Source: Tieghemiomyces parasiticus
Taxonomy: Eukaryota; Kickxellomycota; Dimargaritomycetes; Dimargaritales; Dimargaritaceae
Direction of reading: 5' to 3'
Length of the DNA: 55,998 nucleotides
Assembly (NCBI GenBank): GCA_027575765.1
Contig: JANBPT010000211.1
Coordinates: forward strand, 1-55,998
Both the position numbers and the translations under genes were made by a program. The notes under the pieces were generated by a model. The model worked only from the letters and a program-made list of their open reading frames with translations, made no database searches and was not told the DNA's origin. Of the stretch, positions 32,408-44,270 are shown in pieces (positions within the stretch are counted from its first letter, which is position 1; each line of letters opens with the position of its first letter).

Positions 32408-33637
32408 AGTCGCCAAGTGAGGTTGAGACAGCAGCTTAAAACGTGAATTGATGCTTAAGTTAGACTGGGGAGGTGACAGTGGTACAGTTTGAAGTCGGCG
32501 CTGGGCAGGAGCGGGCAATCGAAGCGAATTCGAAGCGTGACGGACCAAGGAATAGCGTTCTAGACCAAAATATTCAGCCAAGAGGAGAGAGCTGAGCAGG
32601 AGAGGAATGTATTGAAATACTTGGCAATTGACAACTATCCGCCGGGATATGTAGGGTCCGCAGTGGAGTCTCAAATGAAACATGTAGGCGTGAGGGCTGG
32701 GCGGACGTCTATCAAGAAAGGCTAGTGTTTAGAAGTTGACGCCTATAGATTGGGCGGGTGGTAAAACTTTAGCGCCAGATTCTCCTCCACTGAAACCTTT
32801 TAAACTAACTTACGCCTTGAACCATTTCGAAAGCATCTGGGTCGGATTATCCTAGATTTCACTGGGCCCCTATATCGCAAATGTAATGCATGGATAAAGT
32901 CAGCCCGCTACGCATGCCACGTAATCTAAGACCTCCCTCCAATAAGGGCTATTGTCATCCCACCACACCGACCTGATCCATCATTTAAGACTTGCTAACT
33001 AACAAGCAAAATAAAAAGTTGCTGCACCGACTATTCCAAGGTGGTCACCCGCATAAGTACTAAATCGGCTGACAGATGGTTAACTTCGCAGATCTAACGG
33101 GATACGGCGTTGAACATCTACACATGGCCGCAACTGGAGATCTCGGAAGTGAACAACTATATATTCTATCAGTTTTTCTTTAACCAGCCAATCAGGAGAC
33201 GCCGTAATTTTGGTTAGCCAACTGCACATCGTGACACCTTAAAGTGGCTTAACCTGGAGCCTTCTCAGCTGTTATGTCATGTTAGTCATTTATCGCCTGA
33301 TATTCTACCACACTAGCTTCTTTCGCCCCGCCGTGTTGATTATGGCCGACGGAGAACTTCATAAGCAGTGTAATCAGTCGCCCATTGGTATGATCATTGT
33401 TATTTCCAGGTCCGGTATTGCCGAGTGCAACTGACCCACGTCGCAGCCCATATCATTTGGCAGCCCCTATGGCTGGTACTGTTCACCAGGGCCTGAAAGG
33501 CACTCTGGCTGTGTGACCTCGAATTGTTACTGTCACCTTCTCAACGGAATTGTACCTTCAAATGCACATCACTAAGTCTCAATCGCTTAATATCTATTTT
33601 TCTGCTTGACCGCCCATCCGACGGTTCAGCGCACAGA
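32408..33637. other. Divergent intergenic region between lipase A and RGP1
   Basis: About 1.2 kb of 5' flanks of two diverging genes. No coding region is supported. An open frame continues upstream of the RGP1 ATG to 33524, but that part shows no homology. Confidence 0.5.
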
Positions 33638-36362
33638 ATGGGAATCGTCGTCACGCCCCACTTCGACCGCGGTGGAGTTTACTATGCCGGCGAGACGCTT
33701 CGATGTACCCTCACATTCTCTTACGCCCGGGACGCACTATCCCATTCGGCGGTTAACTCCGCGGGGCGGCCATCAGCACCTCCCGCCACATCAGTGACAC
33801 GGTCGCGCAACCTCTCCCAGCTCTCGGTCGCCGCTGCCTGGCCGACCGGCCGTTCTAGCAGGACGACATCGTTGGCGGCCACGAGCCCACGTGAAGGCAG
33901 CCTGTCGGCCGTTAGTGCGCGCACTAGCCTCGAGTCATCATACTCAGCGTGGCCCGATGAGGTGGGGGACGGGGGTGATTGGACGCGGGGTGCCATTGAC
34001 TATACACCGTTCGGGTTGCCCGAACGGTCCCCCGGTGGCCCCGGGCCGTTCCTCAACCACGACGACTGGCCGGCAGTCGGTACAAGGTCACGTACCCCGT
34101 CCTTTCCCGCGCCGGCGCCTTTGGCCGACGAACGAATGACTGATAAGATTACGCGGGATGAGGGCGACCCTCCGACACTGAGTACCGAGCTGACGCCTGA
34201 ACCAACAAAGCCGGAGACCGCTGACACGAAGCTACCCACTGCGTCCTCCTCGACGTCCCTGGGCGGCTGGCTCGGACTCTGGGACACGCCTGCCGTTGAG
34301 TCCGCGACGCCTACTCCTGTCTCCGCCGAATTGGTTAACTCGGACACCGAACCACCACCGCCGGCGACCACCACCACCCCCGCCTCACAAAGCGGGGGTG
34401 GGCTTTGGAGTCGTTTTCCGGGTATGCTTCGCGCCTCATCGTCTGAACGGCCCAACCCCGTGGCCGATCTGTCGATGATGAACCGGTCGTCGTCGTCACC
34501 GCACGCGGCCGCCCGCCCGCGCCGCCTCCTATGTGCCTTTGCGCAGCTGGAGGGCACCCTATCGGTCGACTCAGCTATCGTCCGGACTGAACAATTCGAA
34601 AGCCTGCGAGCCATAGCTATGTATCCGGGGGCCGCCCCGACCACGTCGGCCGCTTCCGCGGGCACGCCAACCCGCCATCCTGCTACGGCCGCTTTCCACT
34701 CCCGGTGGCCGACCTTCTCTACCCCGCCGTCCCTGTTGTTTATTGACCTGGCCCTGCTACCGGGCCAGGCGCGCCAGGTCACGTTTGAGGTGCGATTGCC
34801 GCGTGAGCTTCCCCCGACCTTTCGTGGCCGTGCCATTCGGTTCAGCTACGCCCTAGTTCTCACCAGTCAGCATAGCGCTCTCAACCGCCAGCCCCATGTC
34901 GTCCAGCTCCCGTTTCACATTCTGCCCTACGTTGATGGTAGGTTGCCCCCCACTAAATATTTGATCTTGACATGCTACACTTCAGAGCCGTTATTCCCCC
35001 GAAGTGCTACAACATTGAACCCTGCTTTCGACTTCCATTACTCACCCTCCCCGGCAATCCCGCACTTAACTCGACCGCTGATTCTCTTTACGGCAGGCCG
35101 GGGAAAGTCGCCGCTCTACGACCTACTCCAACCGGTAATCCGTCTTAAAGATGAAGCCTCTGTAGCCGAAGTGGAAAAATCTGAACTACGCCCGTCGTCA
35201 GGCCAATTTGACACCATTGGTAAGTGGCCGGTTGAAATGGGCCACGGGCTAATTGCTTTCGATGAGCGAGGTAGAGCCGGCCCGCGACGGCAGCTCGACT
35301 ACTGCAAGGCCAGCTAACCTGATCTTAACGTTTAATTCTATTCCCCCCATGTTTCACCGCCCACTTGTTATGTCGAGGTGATACACCAGACCTCCAGCAT
35401 AATGACTTTCTGCGAGACGTGATCGAGGAAGTACACGGCCAACCGTCCCCACCAGATGAGAAGAACGAAGGACAAGGCGACCTCGCAGCACAGGCATTAA
35501 AGAGCCTCGTGGTACCAACCGAATCGCCAGACGAGGGGGATACGATCGTGGAGCACATTGAACACGTTTGTCGCCTTCGTAATCAAGGTACGTCGAGCAA
35601 CTACTCAACCTCCACGGCTGCGTCTCTCCGCCCTCACTTTGTTGTTAACCACTCTGTCGTACATCTCCTCCCACTTTGTTTGATCTAGTTCGCTTGCACC
35701 TCCGCAATGCCGCTGGGCTCAGCGTCGCTCTGGTCACCTTACCCAAGGACGCCTTCCAGATCGGCGAGACGGTCCGCGGCGAGGTCCAGCTCCTGGGTAC
35801 CGACGGGGTGGCCTGTCTCCACCTGTCTCTCTGGCTGGAGAGCGAGGAAGTGGTGGACGACGAGTTCGCGGTTCAGTCCCTCGGTCGGTGTCGCACGCTG
35901 ACGCGCAGGATACATGATGAGCGCCATGAGTTCTGCCGCTACATCCGCACCGTATCCTTCCAACTTGGTTGCCCGGCCTCGCATACCGGGACGGCTTCCG
36001 CCGCGACCCAATCTCTGGCCACGGCTGGATTTCGGTCCTCAGTCGTCCGGCTGCAGTGGTCACTGCGGGTGGAGTTTATTATTGGTCGTAACGATCAGAT
36101 GTCCGACAAGGCGGACGTGGACCCCGGTCCGACTATCCCCGAACCGCCCGCGGCCAAGGTCCATCCGGCGCTACCCCTCATGGAGTCGTTGACGATGGCC
36201 TACCAGCAGCGAGTCCTGTCCACCACGGCGGTCACCGAGGTACCGGCCGAAACTCTGACTTGTACCGTCCCACTGCGCATGTACCCGGCGAGCCGGGACC
36301 TCTCCTTCGCCACTGAGACTCCAGTGGCGGTGGCCACGACGTACACCCTGCCATCCTTCTGA
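33638..36362 (+). CDS. RGP1: RGP1-like subunit of the RIC1-RGP1 Rab guanine-nucleotide exchange factor
   Basis: Three exons: 33638-35219, 35378-35587 and 35689-36362, all joined in phase 1 (donors GTAAGT and GTACGT), giving 821 residues. The start MGIVVTPHFDRGGVYYAGE matches the family N-terminus. Further matches are FIDLALLPGQARQVTFEV (near 367), PPTFRGRAIRFSYALVL (near 395), IGETVRGEVQLLGTDGVACL (near 620), and the ending PLRMYPASRDLSF. RGP1 pairs with RIC1 to activate the Golgi GTPase Ypt6/Rab6 in retrograde traffic. Unusual: about 270 residues of Ser/Thr/Pro-rich sequence (about 38-310) are inserted inside the first arrestin-like fold. The gene lies on the opposite strand within the lipase array; its 3' end is 189 bases from lipase B. 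Confidence 0.88.
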
Positions 36363-36551
36363 CCCCGTAAAGGAGTGGTCTTGTGCAAAGAGATGGTCGT
36401 TCCCTTTATATCGGCCGAATAGGGCCCTGTTTTAATGACTGATTGTATAAATACGCGTTAATGGATATAAGGGCGGCAATTGAGAAAGTACAAAATAGGC
36501 GAGAGGTACGGCTATGCAGTTGTCATGGTATCACTTCAGCGAACCGCATGC

Positions 36552-37742
36552 TCAGAGTGGAACATTCCAGGCCCAGACGTGATCTTTTGAACTAAATTTG
36601 AAGGGCAGAATCCCTTTGGGGCCCTTAGGATTGGACTTGTTGTCTACCTGAGGGTAGGCCACGGTTTCGTGGTGGTACCTCGGGTGGGGCTTGATCCAGA
36701 TGTCGCCGCCTTCCTGCTTATACCCAATCACACGCGGGGGTAGATGGGGGACGACGTCATACTTGTTGACGACACGGGCCGTCTCGATCTGGAGAGAGTT
36801 GTAATGGCGGACGTAGGATTTGTTACCAACCCGTGGTTTGCCGAAGGTGACAACTTTCATCCGCTCGACGAGGGCTGGGCGACGCATGGCAAAATCGACA
36901 GCAGCCAGGGAGGCGAGGGCTGTGAATTAAGTCGGTGATTTTATGGGCAAGGGAAGGGGCGAGTGCATGTTGGATTTAGTGTCCGGTAGATCTCCTCTCT
37001 ATATGGTATCTCGGATCAACAGCTCTTGTACTGCCCGTTTTAGATCACAAAGACGGTCGACTGGTCTGTAATGTAATGATCGGAGCATGGCACCACCGCC
37101 ACCTAGATACCCTCTCCCTCTCCCTCACCGCTGACTTACCTCCGCCGAGGGAATGGCCTGTGATGGCTAACGTGTAATTCGGGTGTCTTTGCAATTTCTC
37201 CATCGTCGTTTGGTACAACTGATCCGCCACGTCATGGTAAGACATGTGGAACCCATGGTGAACTTTACACTTCTTGATCTCCTTGGGCCACCGCACACGG
37301 CGAAAATGGGCGTCCGTTATCCTCTGTTGATGGCTATCCGTCCCGCGGAAGGCTAGAATGACTTGTTTGATGGAGTGGTTGACGGCCACATAACCAACAG
37401 TGTAGCGGCGACTACATTCGAAATAGTGGATCAGCTGAGTACCGGTAAATATCATGTAGCCGGGGCCGAACGATTCGAGCTGAGCGTAGCTGATACCGCA
37501 GAACCTAAATGTCAAGCAATGACATGATTGACGGGATTTGGTGGCGAAGTGGGCATGGCATTAGTAAATAGGTTGGACATGGTCAGCTTCCCGGCTAAAA
37601 AATCGGCTGTGGCCCCCTAAACTAATCGAAGGGGCACCGACTGGACTTACACGGCGTATACTTTAAGCATTTGAATTTCATTGTCTGACACTTCGCGCGT
37701 GGGGAAAACTCGCCGTCTTGGTATCAGCGACGAGAGGGCCAT
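36552..37742 (-). CDS. Class 3 lipase, copy B, without a clear signal peptide
   Basis: Exons 37742-37651, 37504-37140 and 36919-36552 join in phases 2 and 1 to give 274 residues. The core is intact: FRGTDSHQQRITD, GHSLGGA (Ser149), FGKPRVGNKSYV, NKYDVVPHLPP and the ending DHVWAWNVPL. Differences from copies A and C: the CxxC pair is missing (FGPGYMIF replaces it), and the tail carries NPKGPKGIL without the second Cys. The N-terminus reads MALSSLIPRRRVF in place of a hydrophobic leader, and no micro-exon 1 could be found upstream. Either the first exon lies elsewhere, or this copy has lost secretion. A GTAAGT donor at about 37848-37853 could belong to an unseen exon. Confidence 0.82.
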
Positions 37743-38455
37743 CCTGGCTTACTGTGGCGTCGCGGGAGGCCAGAGGCATAATATGATCCATGCGTTAGCA
37801 TTTCATTCCTATAGTCGCTACTAGTCGGTACGAACACCTTCCCGGAGGTCACTTACCTAGCACTACATACCTGGCCGATTCAAGCGGCCAGTTGGTAACT
37901 CAAACAATACATGTGAAAGGCTAGGGGCAGTGGGAATTGGCATGTACTTCAAGTTGCGCAGTAATAGATGACGGGCAATAAGGGGCAGCGGTAGATACAA
38001 CGCGATGCGAACGAGTGAGGGTGGTAGATAAACGTACTACCTCTACCTGGGCTAGTCAATGGCAGTAATCAACCCAAAGCACCTATGCGTTCCGTAGGCG
38101 TGACGACGTCTCACATGGCGCGGGTGAAACAGGCGCAATAATTCGAAACGGAAAGGTTGCGCAGGGGGAATGATCGATGCGGCTGCACGCAACCCTGCCG
38201 TCGCCCATCCTTCCAGATCTGAAACCCTAGCGGTGAATGAATGGGTTGTCAAACCCCACGGTGCCACCACATCTTCGGTATCAAGAGCCCTACTCTTCTT
38301 TCCTTTAAAAGCTTCACTCGACCGGGGCTACGTGCGTACCCTGATGATCCACCTGATTATTCTGTGAGAGAGCAAGTATGGACGCCATTTATTACCTAGT
38401 ATATAGAAAGAAGGCAACTGCCGGGTATGAGAACGATTAACCTCTCAACCCACGT
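37743..38455. other. Spacer between lipase B and lipase C
   Basis: About 710 bases. It may hold the missing first exon and the promoter of lipase B, but no MR-type micro-exon with a matching acceptor is recognisable. Confidence 0.4.
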
Positions 38456-39771
38456 TTAAAGTTGGATGTTCCAGGCCCAGTGATGCTGCTCCCGACTGTA
38501 GTCCCGAACGCGTACGCTCTTGGAGCAGTCTGGGTTGGACTTGTTATCGACCTGGGGACACGAAAGGGTCAGGTTGCCATTGCTCTCGAACTTTATCCAC
38601 TTCTCGCCTGTCTCGTGATGGTAGCCGAGGAAGTTTCCCGGAAGGTGCGGAACAATATCGTTCTTGTTGACGACCCGATCGGTGGTTATGTTCAAGGAGT
38701 TGTAGTATTCAACGTACTCCTGATTTCCCACCCGGGGTTTGCCAAACGTGACCACCCGCATTATACTGACCAGGGTTTTGTTGCGCATGGCGAAGTCGAC
38801 GCCGGCCAGGGAAGCGACGCCTACAAGGGAGTATTAAGTGAAAAGTTGACGAGGGCGTATGAGATTGTGAGTCATAGTACTGAATATTACCTAAACATTG
38901 CTACATATGGTACCCAATCCTGTCCAAAAAAAATAATCATTCTTAAAAAATCCCCCGTTCCGCAGGTGATCAGGGGGACTTACCTCCGCCGAGGGAATGG
39001 CCGATGATGGTAAGGTTATACTTGGGGTTATTAGCAAGTTCCTTGGCGGCCAACTCGTACAGGTTATCCGCTACGTCCTGGTACGAATCAAGGAACCCGT
39101 CATGCACTTTGCTGTCCTCAACGCTGTCGGGCCACTTCTTCAGAATGAGGTTTATATCGGTGAGATATTGCTCGGCATTGTCGGTACCTCGGAAGGCTAC
39201 AACCACCTGTTTGAGCGGGTTGTTTACGGCCACGTACCCAAAAGTACGGTTCTTGCTGGACTGGAAATAATCGGCCAGCTGGGTATCCGCAAAGAAGGCG
39301 CAACTGGCGCAATCCCAAGACGTCAGGGTCTCGTAGGATATGCCTGCGAGACTAGAGAGGGGGGAATCGAGTGTGGGATAAGTAAGAAGAACGATGCGAG
39401 AAGGGATTAGTGACCGAGGACTGCTGTAAGTAGCAGGGTTAGAGAAAGGGTAATACGAGCTCCATTCACTGTACTTGGGTGGTGCTACGAGGGAATTGTG
39501 GCGGTGACTTACATGGCGTAGACCTTGAGGACGTCAATTCGGTCCTGCGGTACCACGCTGGTCGTAAAAACCTTGGCGGTGGCCAGGGATGCGAAGGCCA
39601 GCAGGGCGCAGGCTCCCAATGTGGAGAACTGGGCAAGGGTGGATAACTAGGATGTTCAGATTATGACTTTGGTGGTCCCTCATGCCTCATTTTCTTTAGC
39701 TTTTGATGGAGACCAAGGGCAGTGGCGTGAGATGTGGCATCGGCTAAAAAGGAACTTACCAGCAGACGCAT
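38456..39771 (-). CDS. Secreted class 3 lipase, copy C
   Basis: Exons 39771-39760, 39628-39513, 39351-38984 and 38820-38456 give 286 residues. Every exon has exactly the same length as in copy A (12, 116, 368, 365). The micro-exon gives M-R-L-L; exon 2 completes a signal peptide (FSTLGACALLAFASLATA, likely cleavage before KVFTT). Core motifs are FRGTDNAEQYLTDI, GHSLGGG (Ser162), FGKPRVGNQEYV, Asp220 (KNDIVPHLP), His278 (QHHWAWNIQL) and the WDCASC / NPDC cysteines. It is expected to be an extracellular ester hydrolase. The splice donors are strong GTAAGT in all three introns. Confidence 0.93.
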
Positions 39772-42278
39772 GATGGGTAGGCTATGGCTGGGGGTAACAA
39801 TACGGAACCGACAGGGGCAGCTCAGTGATGGTGTATAATACTGCGTGGATGTGTAGCCTGAGACTTGCTGGAGGTGCTGGAGGGAGAAGGTTTAAAAACC
39901 AAGCATGTTAGTAAACCGGTACATAATATTTCCGTCGGATGTATTAAGCGCCACCCTTATGCAACTATAATCATGAAGAGGCGGGGGTCGTGAATGAGGA
40001 AAGGTCTCCACGAATCAGCCGCGGACGCCGGGGTTTAACCAGAGCCAGCAGTTCCCTTACAGGGCCACCATGCGAAAATAGGGCCACTTTTCCCAACGTA
40101 AAACCACGAGCACGCAAGTCGATAGCTTCCTCTAAAGCGGCCATTGAAATGGTCAGGTAGCGATAGCTCAGTTCACCAGACTAGGGGCCTTATCGTCCGC
40201 TGAAACTCAAATAGTAACTGATGTAGTGAGAAACGGCCCGAGTCGACTTTAAGCGAGTCCGTTGGATAGCGGTGAGACCCACACCGCCGGAGAGAGACAG
40301 AGGAGGCTGCGTCCAACCCGCCGGCTGCAATACCTCTACATAAATTGCGGTAATCTCAGGAACCATGTGTTATGCCAACCCAGTCTTCTGCACGACCTAC
40401 CTCGTAATGCAGTCGGTAACGGACAAGCTGTATGGGACTAGTCGGATAATAGTACCTGACTTATGAAGTACCCTACGTACTCGGAAACTGACTGGAACGA
40501 ACGAAGAAAACTAGCGGCAGACGATAGAAGAAGACGAAGCCGGGAAATGCGGCCTACCTAAACGACCCGAGGCCCCAAGAGTTTATATATTCGCGACTCT
40601 ACCCCTTTAGAGTATAAGGCAGTGGGGTTGTGTAGGCCGCCAAGACGTAGGCACACCAGTGCAATCCACGGACTACACATAAGGCCATGGCAGGGAAACC
40701 GAACCAGGCCCTACCACCGTTCACTAGGGTCGACAAAAGCTGGAGCTGAGAAGATTGAGTTGCCCATGATGTCAGTCAACGATTATACTCAACGTTCCTT
40801 GACTGATCATTGGAACCCGGCCCCGCCTTCGTCAGCCGGCAGACCAGGAACGTGAGAGACGATGGGAAGGGACTACATCACGCCTGGCGACGCCGGTGAG
40901 TCACTTCTATTTACACGTTTATCGGTAGGCGGAGTCCGGCCATTTAGCATTCTCTTCAGAAGTTCCCTGACACCCACAGGCACCTTGGTACCCGATCTTG
41001 GCGTGTCTACAGGGCCTGGGTTGGGCTATAAGCCTGAAGCCCACAATCTGGCGATAAAACGGCCAGCGAAAGGGCTCGGGATTTCGTCATCCTCAGCTTA
41101 GCATTTCCTTCGTGGGAAGTGAAAACTCGAACGACAATAGCCAGTTGCTGATATCGGCGTAACGGGTAGTCCAGGCGACTGCGGTGAATTAGAGACTGGA
41201 GACCAAACCATCCGAATAGCACCTACTTTGCGAATATGGGTACAGTTGGTGGCAGTAGAGGAAGTGTAGCTAGATTGATTTTTGGCAGCCCTGGTAAGAA
41301 TACGGAATTGGGGGATGGCATGTCATAGCCAAGGGCGCATTGCCGTCTACCATAAGTACGTTGGTGGGCGCTACCACGAATTTAGGCTTGAACGGCGATT
41401 ATAGTTGGGCGATAATGACAATGACCGCTGTAGGAAGGTTGACGGTTTATTAGCCTGCAGAACACACTGCAGATAATACAAACGTGATTACCGAAACGAA
41501 GACGGTAGTAAAATATAACAACCACCTGCTGATCTAGGAATTATTGACCGGCAACGGTAGGACAATAGAGACGAAATTAAATAAGTACGGCGCGGCTAAC
41601 GCTGGGTGCATGGTAGGCCATCTAACTAGGATCGTATTAGCCGATGAAGGCCAGATCGGCGGTCCAGACCATTACCTATAGTGGCCAATTGCTGTTTTGG
41701 CTTGCTACGTCAATATCCTCTATGGCTTGGGCCACGCATGGCTGCCGACAGGCTATTTGGGTGTATCGCAACCAGGAGAGCAAGCACATGGGTTGGCCAG
41801 GCGAAATTGTCTACACGCGTGCTGAGCCTACACGTGGTATTATCGACCGCGATTTCAAATATTGTCATTTTTTTATATATTGAGTAAGGGCGACCGTATG
41901 ACTCCGGCACGCCCCTGGCTCTTCGTGGACCACTCACTGGAGACCGGCCCACCACACGCGACGTGGACCAGCGAAGGAACTGGCTTGACGGCAAAGAAAG
42001 GTTCGGGTCCGCGTACTTGCCAATTGGGCAGCACTACACGAGCTGCGCTCATTCCGCGATCCTGCCTTTTTTTTCTTTGCATTATCTACCTTCCAAGCGG
42101 TCATCTCCATTTCCGCTAATTTCTCCTCCAATCACTCTGCCTGCCAAGTGGCTGAGCGTACGTGATCTGCTACCTGACCATCGTCCTTCGATCCAGCGCG
42201 GACCTCTCGTTTCTTCCTGATCGCATTTGCTCTTTTCTCCGCCCGCCCCCTCTCTCGTGTCGTCCCAGTTTGCCCACC
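39772..42278. other. Long divergent intergenic region between lipase C and SmB
   Basis: About 2.5 kb with no supported coding sequence. The SmB side has a pyrimidine-rich leader (about 42062-42270), common before start codons in this window. No repeats or RNA genes were recognised. Confidence 0.5.
39834..39840 (-). promoter_or_regulatory. Possible TATA element of lipase C
   Basis: TATTATA on the minus strand lies about 63-69 bases upstream of the lipase C start codon. Only position and sequence support it. Confidence 0.3.
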
Positions 42279-43070
42279 ATGACGGTCACCAAGAACTCGA
42301 AAATGATGGCCCTGCTCAACTACCGGCTACGCATCACGGTGGTTGACGGTCGCACCATGACGGGCCAAATGATTGCGTTCGACAAGCACATGAATCTGGT
42401 ACTGGCCGACTGCGAGGAGTTTCGCACCGTTAAGGAGAAAAAAACCAAGGCCAAGAAGGACGCCGACGATCAAACCGAGGCCGCCGACCAGCCTACTGCC
42501 ACTCCACGCGTCCAGAAGCGCACGCTGGGTTTGGTCATCCTCCGCGGTGAGCTCGTGGTTAGCATCAGCGTTGACGCTCCCCCGCCGCCCTCCGCTGCTG
42601 AAGCGCGGGCCAAGGCCGCGCAGATGCCCGCTGGGCCCGGCATGGGCCGACCAGCCGGTCGTGGTCTGCCCATGGGCATGGCCCCGCCTGGTATGATGCC
42701 GCCTCCGGGTCTCGCGGGTCCCGTCCGTGGTGTAGGCGGCCCAGCTCCATCGACGATGCAGCCTCACGGTCCGCCGGGCTCTGGCCCGCCTCCACCAATG
42801 CCCCCGTACGGTCGTCCCGGTATGCCCCCCGGCCCGCCGCCCCCAGGCTTCCGCCCCGGCCCCGGTGGCCCTATGCCCCCAGGTTTCCCCCTCGGCCCGC
42901 CCCCCGCCGGGTTTCGCCCGCCGCCCCACATGCCCTACCCAGGGATGCGCCCCCCGGGTCCGGGGATGGGCGGTGCGCCCCCGCCGGGTTACCCCTATGG
43001 AGCTCCGCCACCGGGGTACATGCCGCCGCCCGGTTACCGGCCACCCCCGGGCGCTGGTCGGGGCCAGTAG
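42279..43070 (+). CDS. SMB1: Small nuclear ribonucleoprotein SmB/B'
   Basis: A 263-residue core spliceosomal Sm protein, part of the seven-member ring around the Sm site of U1, U2, U4 and U5 snRNAs. The Sm1 motif (YRLRITVVDGRTMTGQMIAF, residues about 14-33, then HMNLVLADCEEF) and Sm2 motif (KRTLGLVILRGELVVSI) are complete. A Lys/Asp/Glu-rich insert (about 51-77) separates them, as is usual in SmB. From residue 105 the tail is Pro/Gly/Met-rich with repeated PPGM, PPPG and GYxPPPG units, the SmB hallmark that binds proline-recognition domains. Single exon, with context CCACCATGA at the start. Confidence 0.95.
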   Translation: MTVTKNSKMMALLNYRLRITVVDGRTMTGQMIAFDKHMNLVLADCEEFRTVKEKKTKAKKDADDQTEAADQPTATPRVQKRTLGLVILRGELVVSISVDAPPPPSAAEARAKAAQMPAGPGMGRPAGRGLPMGMAPPGMMPPPGLAGPVRGVGGPAPSTMQPHGPPGSGPPPPMPPYGRPGMPPGPPPPGFRPGPGGPMPPGFPLGPPPAGFRPPPHMPYPGMRPPGPGMGGAPPPGYPYGAPPPGYMPPPGYRPPPGAGRGQ

Positions 43071-44270
43071 CTGTACTGTACCTCACCCTGGAGGTGACCA
43101 TTTTGCCATGCTGGATCACTACCTGACTATTTGAATTGCAGTTCTGGAATGGCGGTCATTTTGATGGGTTACAATTCCCCAACATTGGCTTGTTTGTACT
43201 TTGATAACCCGCAGGTGCCATTGGTATGCCAAGCAGCGGGCGTCTTTGGGTGGCACGCTATATCTGAAAATGCCATCCAGGCGTTGGCTGCAGTCAGGTC
43301 GAACAGACGACACTACGAAGTAAAACAATAGCGGTCAGACCGCGTAGGTTCAGCATGTTAATCCCATTGGGATGATAGTCGCCATGAATGAAAATAAATG
43401 TGCCCTTACCCTCATGGCAACAGCGCTAATCGTTTGACAGGTTCGTTTGAGGAGTGCAGTGGGGTTGAAGCGTACCTGTTTTTATTATTTTCCCAGATCA
43501 AACAAACACGTCTGAGGATCCGACGTGTTTGACGGCCTAGTATCAGGCCATACCTAACATCAATAATATCGGATGCGACGGGCGTCCTGGGTCACTTCAA
43601 AAGGCACATCAGACACCTGGGGCTGGTTACATTGATAGCTGGGTACGACTTGCACCTCGGAGCTGGTGGGCGAGGCTACTGACCACCAAGAGACCTGAAG
43701 CTTCGTGTTTTCTCAGTTTGACAGTCAAGTCCCCAGGCCTGCCGTCGTACGGAGGGAAAGGAAACAGGATGGAGTAGTGTTTCCGCCTATCATTGGTTAG
43801 ACCGTCCCTTATCCGCCAAGGATCGCAGCGGCTACCCAACTGCCTGATAGTCCGGAAAATAGGCTTGGTCCAGTCCACACCAAGCGTAGCACAGGGACGG
43901 CGACCCGCACCACGCAGCCAATGACCCGCGTAGGAGTCCCCCCTACTGCAGCTTGGCCGTCACGACCCGCTGCAGACACCTCAGCCCCTCCCCTCCCGCA
44001 TGGCCGGCCCATTCTCCAGTCCAGAATATATATGGTACTACTTATCCACCTACCATTAACCTGCACCTCATGTTCGGCCACGCCAACCGTTTGGCCTTTT
44101 TTCTGCCTTCAGACCTGCACGGCGTCTAACTTTTTCCCTCTTCTTGCTTTTAGACTCTAGTGTCGCCGATTTCGTAATCAAACTTACCAGCTCCTTAATC
44201 GCCACGGAGTCTTCTCATTCACGAAACCTACTCCCTCCCGCCCAGTGTTCAATACCGTCTCTAGTACACC
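43071..44270. other. Intergenic region upstream of the amidophosphoribosyltransferase gene
   Basis: About 1.2 kb. A pyrimidine-rich segment precedes the downstream start codon (about 44090-44270). No coding sequence is supported. Confidence 0.5.

Larger units (their letters stand above)
29007..39771. repeat. Class 3 lipase gene array (one pseudogene, three genes)
   Basis: Four related minus-strand lipase copies share intron positions and motifs. Copies A and C are closest in exon structure, copy B has diverged, and the leftmost copy has decayed. RGP1 on the opposite strand separates A and B. This is a local duplication series; direction and age cannot be told from this window. Confidence 0.85.

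Noticed and set aside
33524..33637. 38-codon N-terminal extension of RGP1
   Set aside because: The family N-terminus starts at the ATG at 33638 (MGIVVTPHFDRGG); the upstream codons show no similarity and include hydrophobic noise.
38462..39007. 181-codon plus-strand open frame antisense to lipase C
   Set aside because: It runs opposite to well-supported lipase exons and one intron. It has no family features and is explained by the codon bias of the sense strand.
42327..42929. 200-codon minus-strand frame antisense to SmB
   Set aside because: Mirror of the repetitive Pro/Gly-coding sequence of SmB; no independent support.
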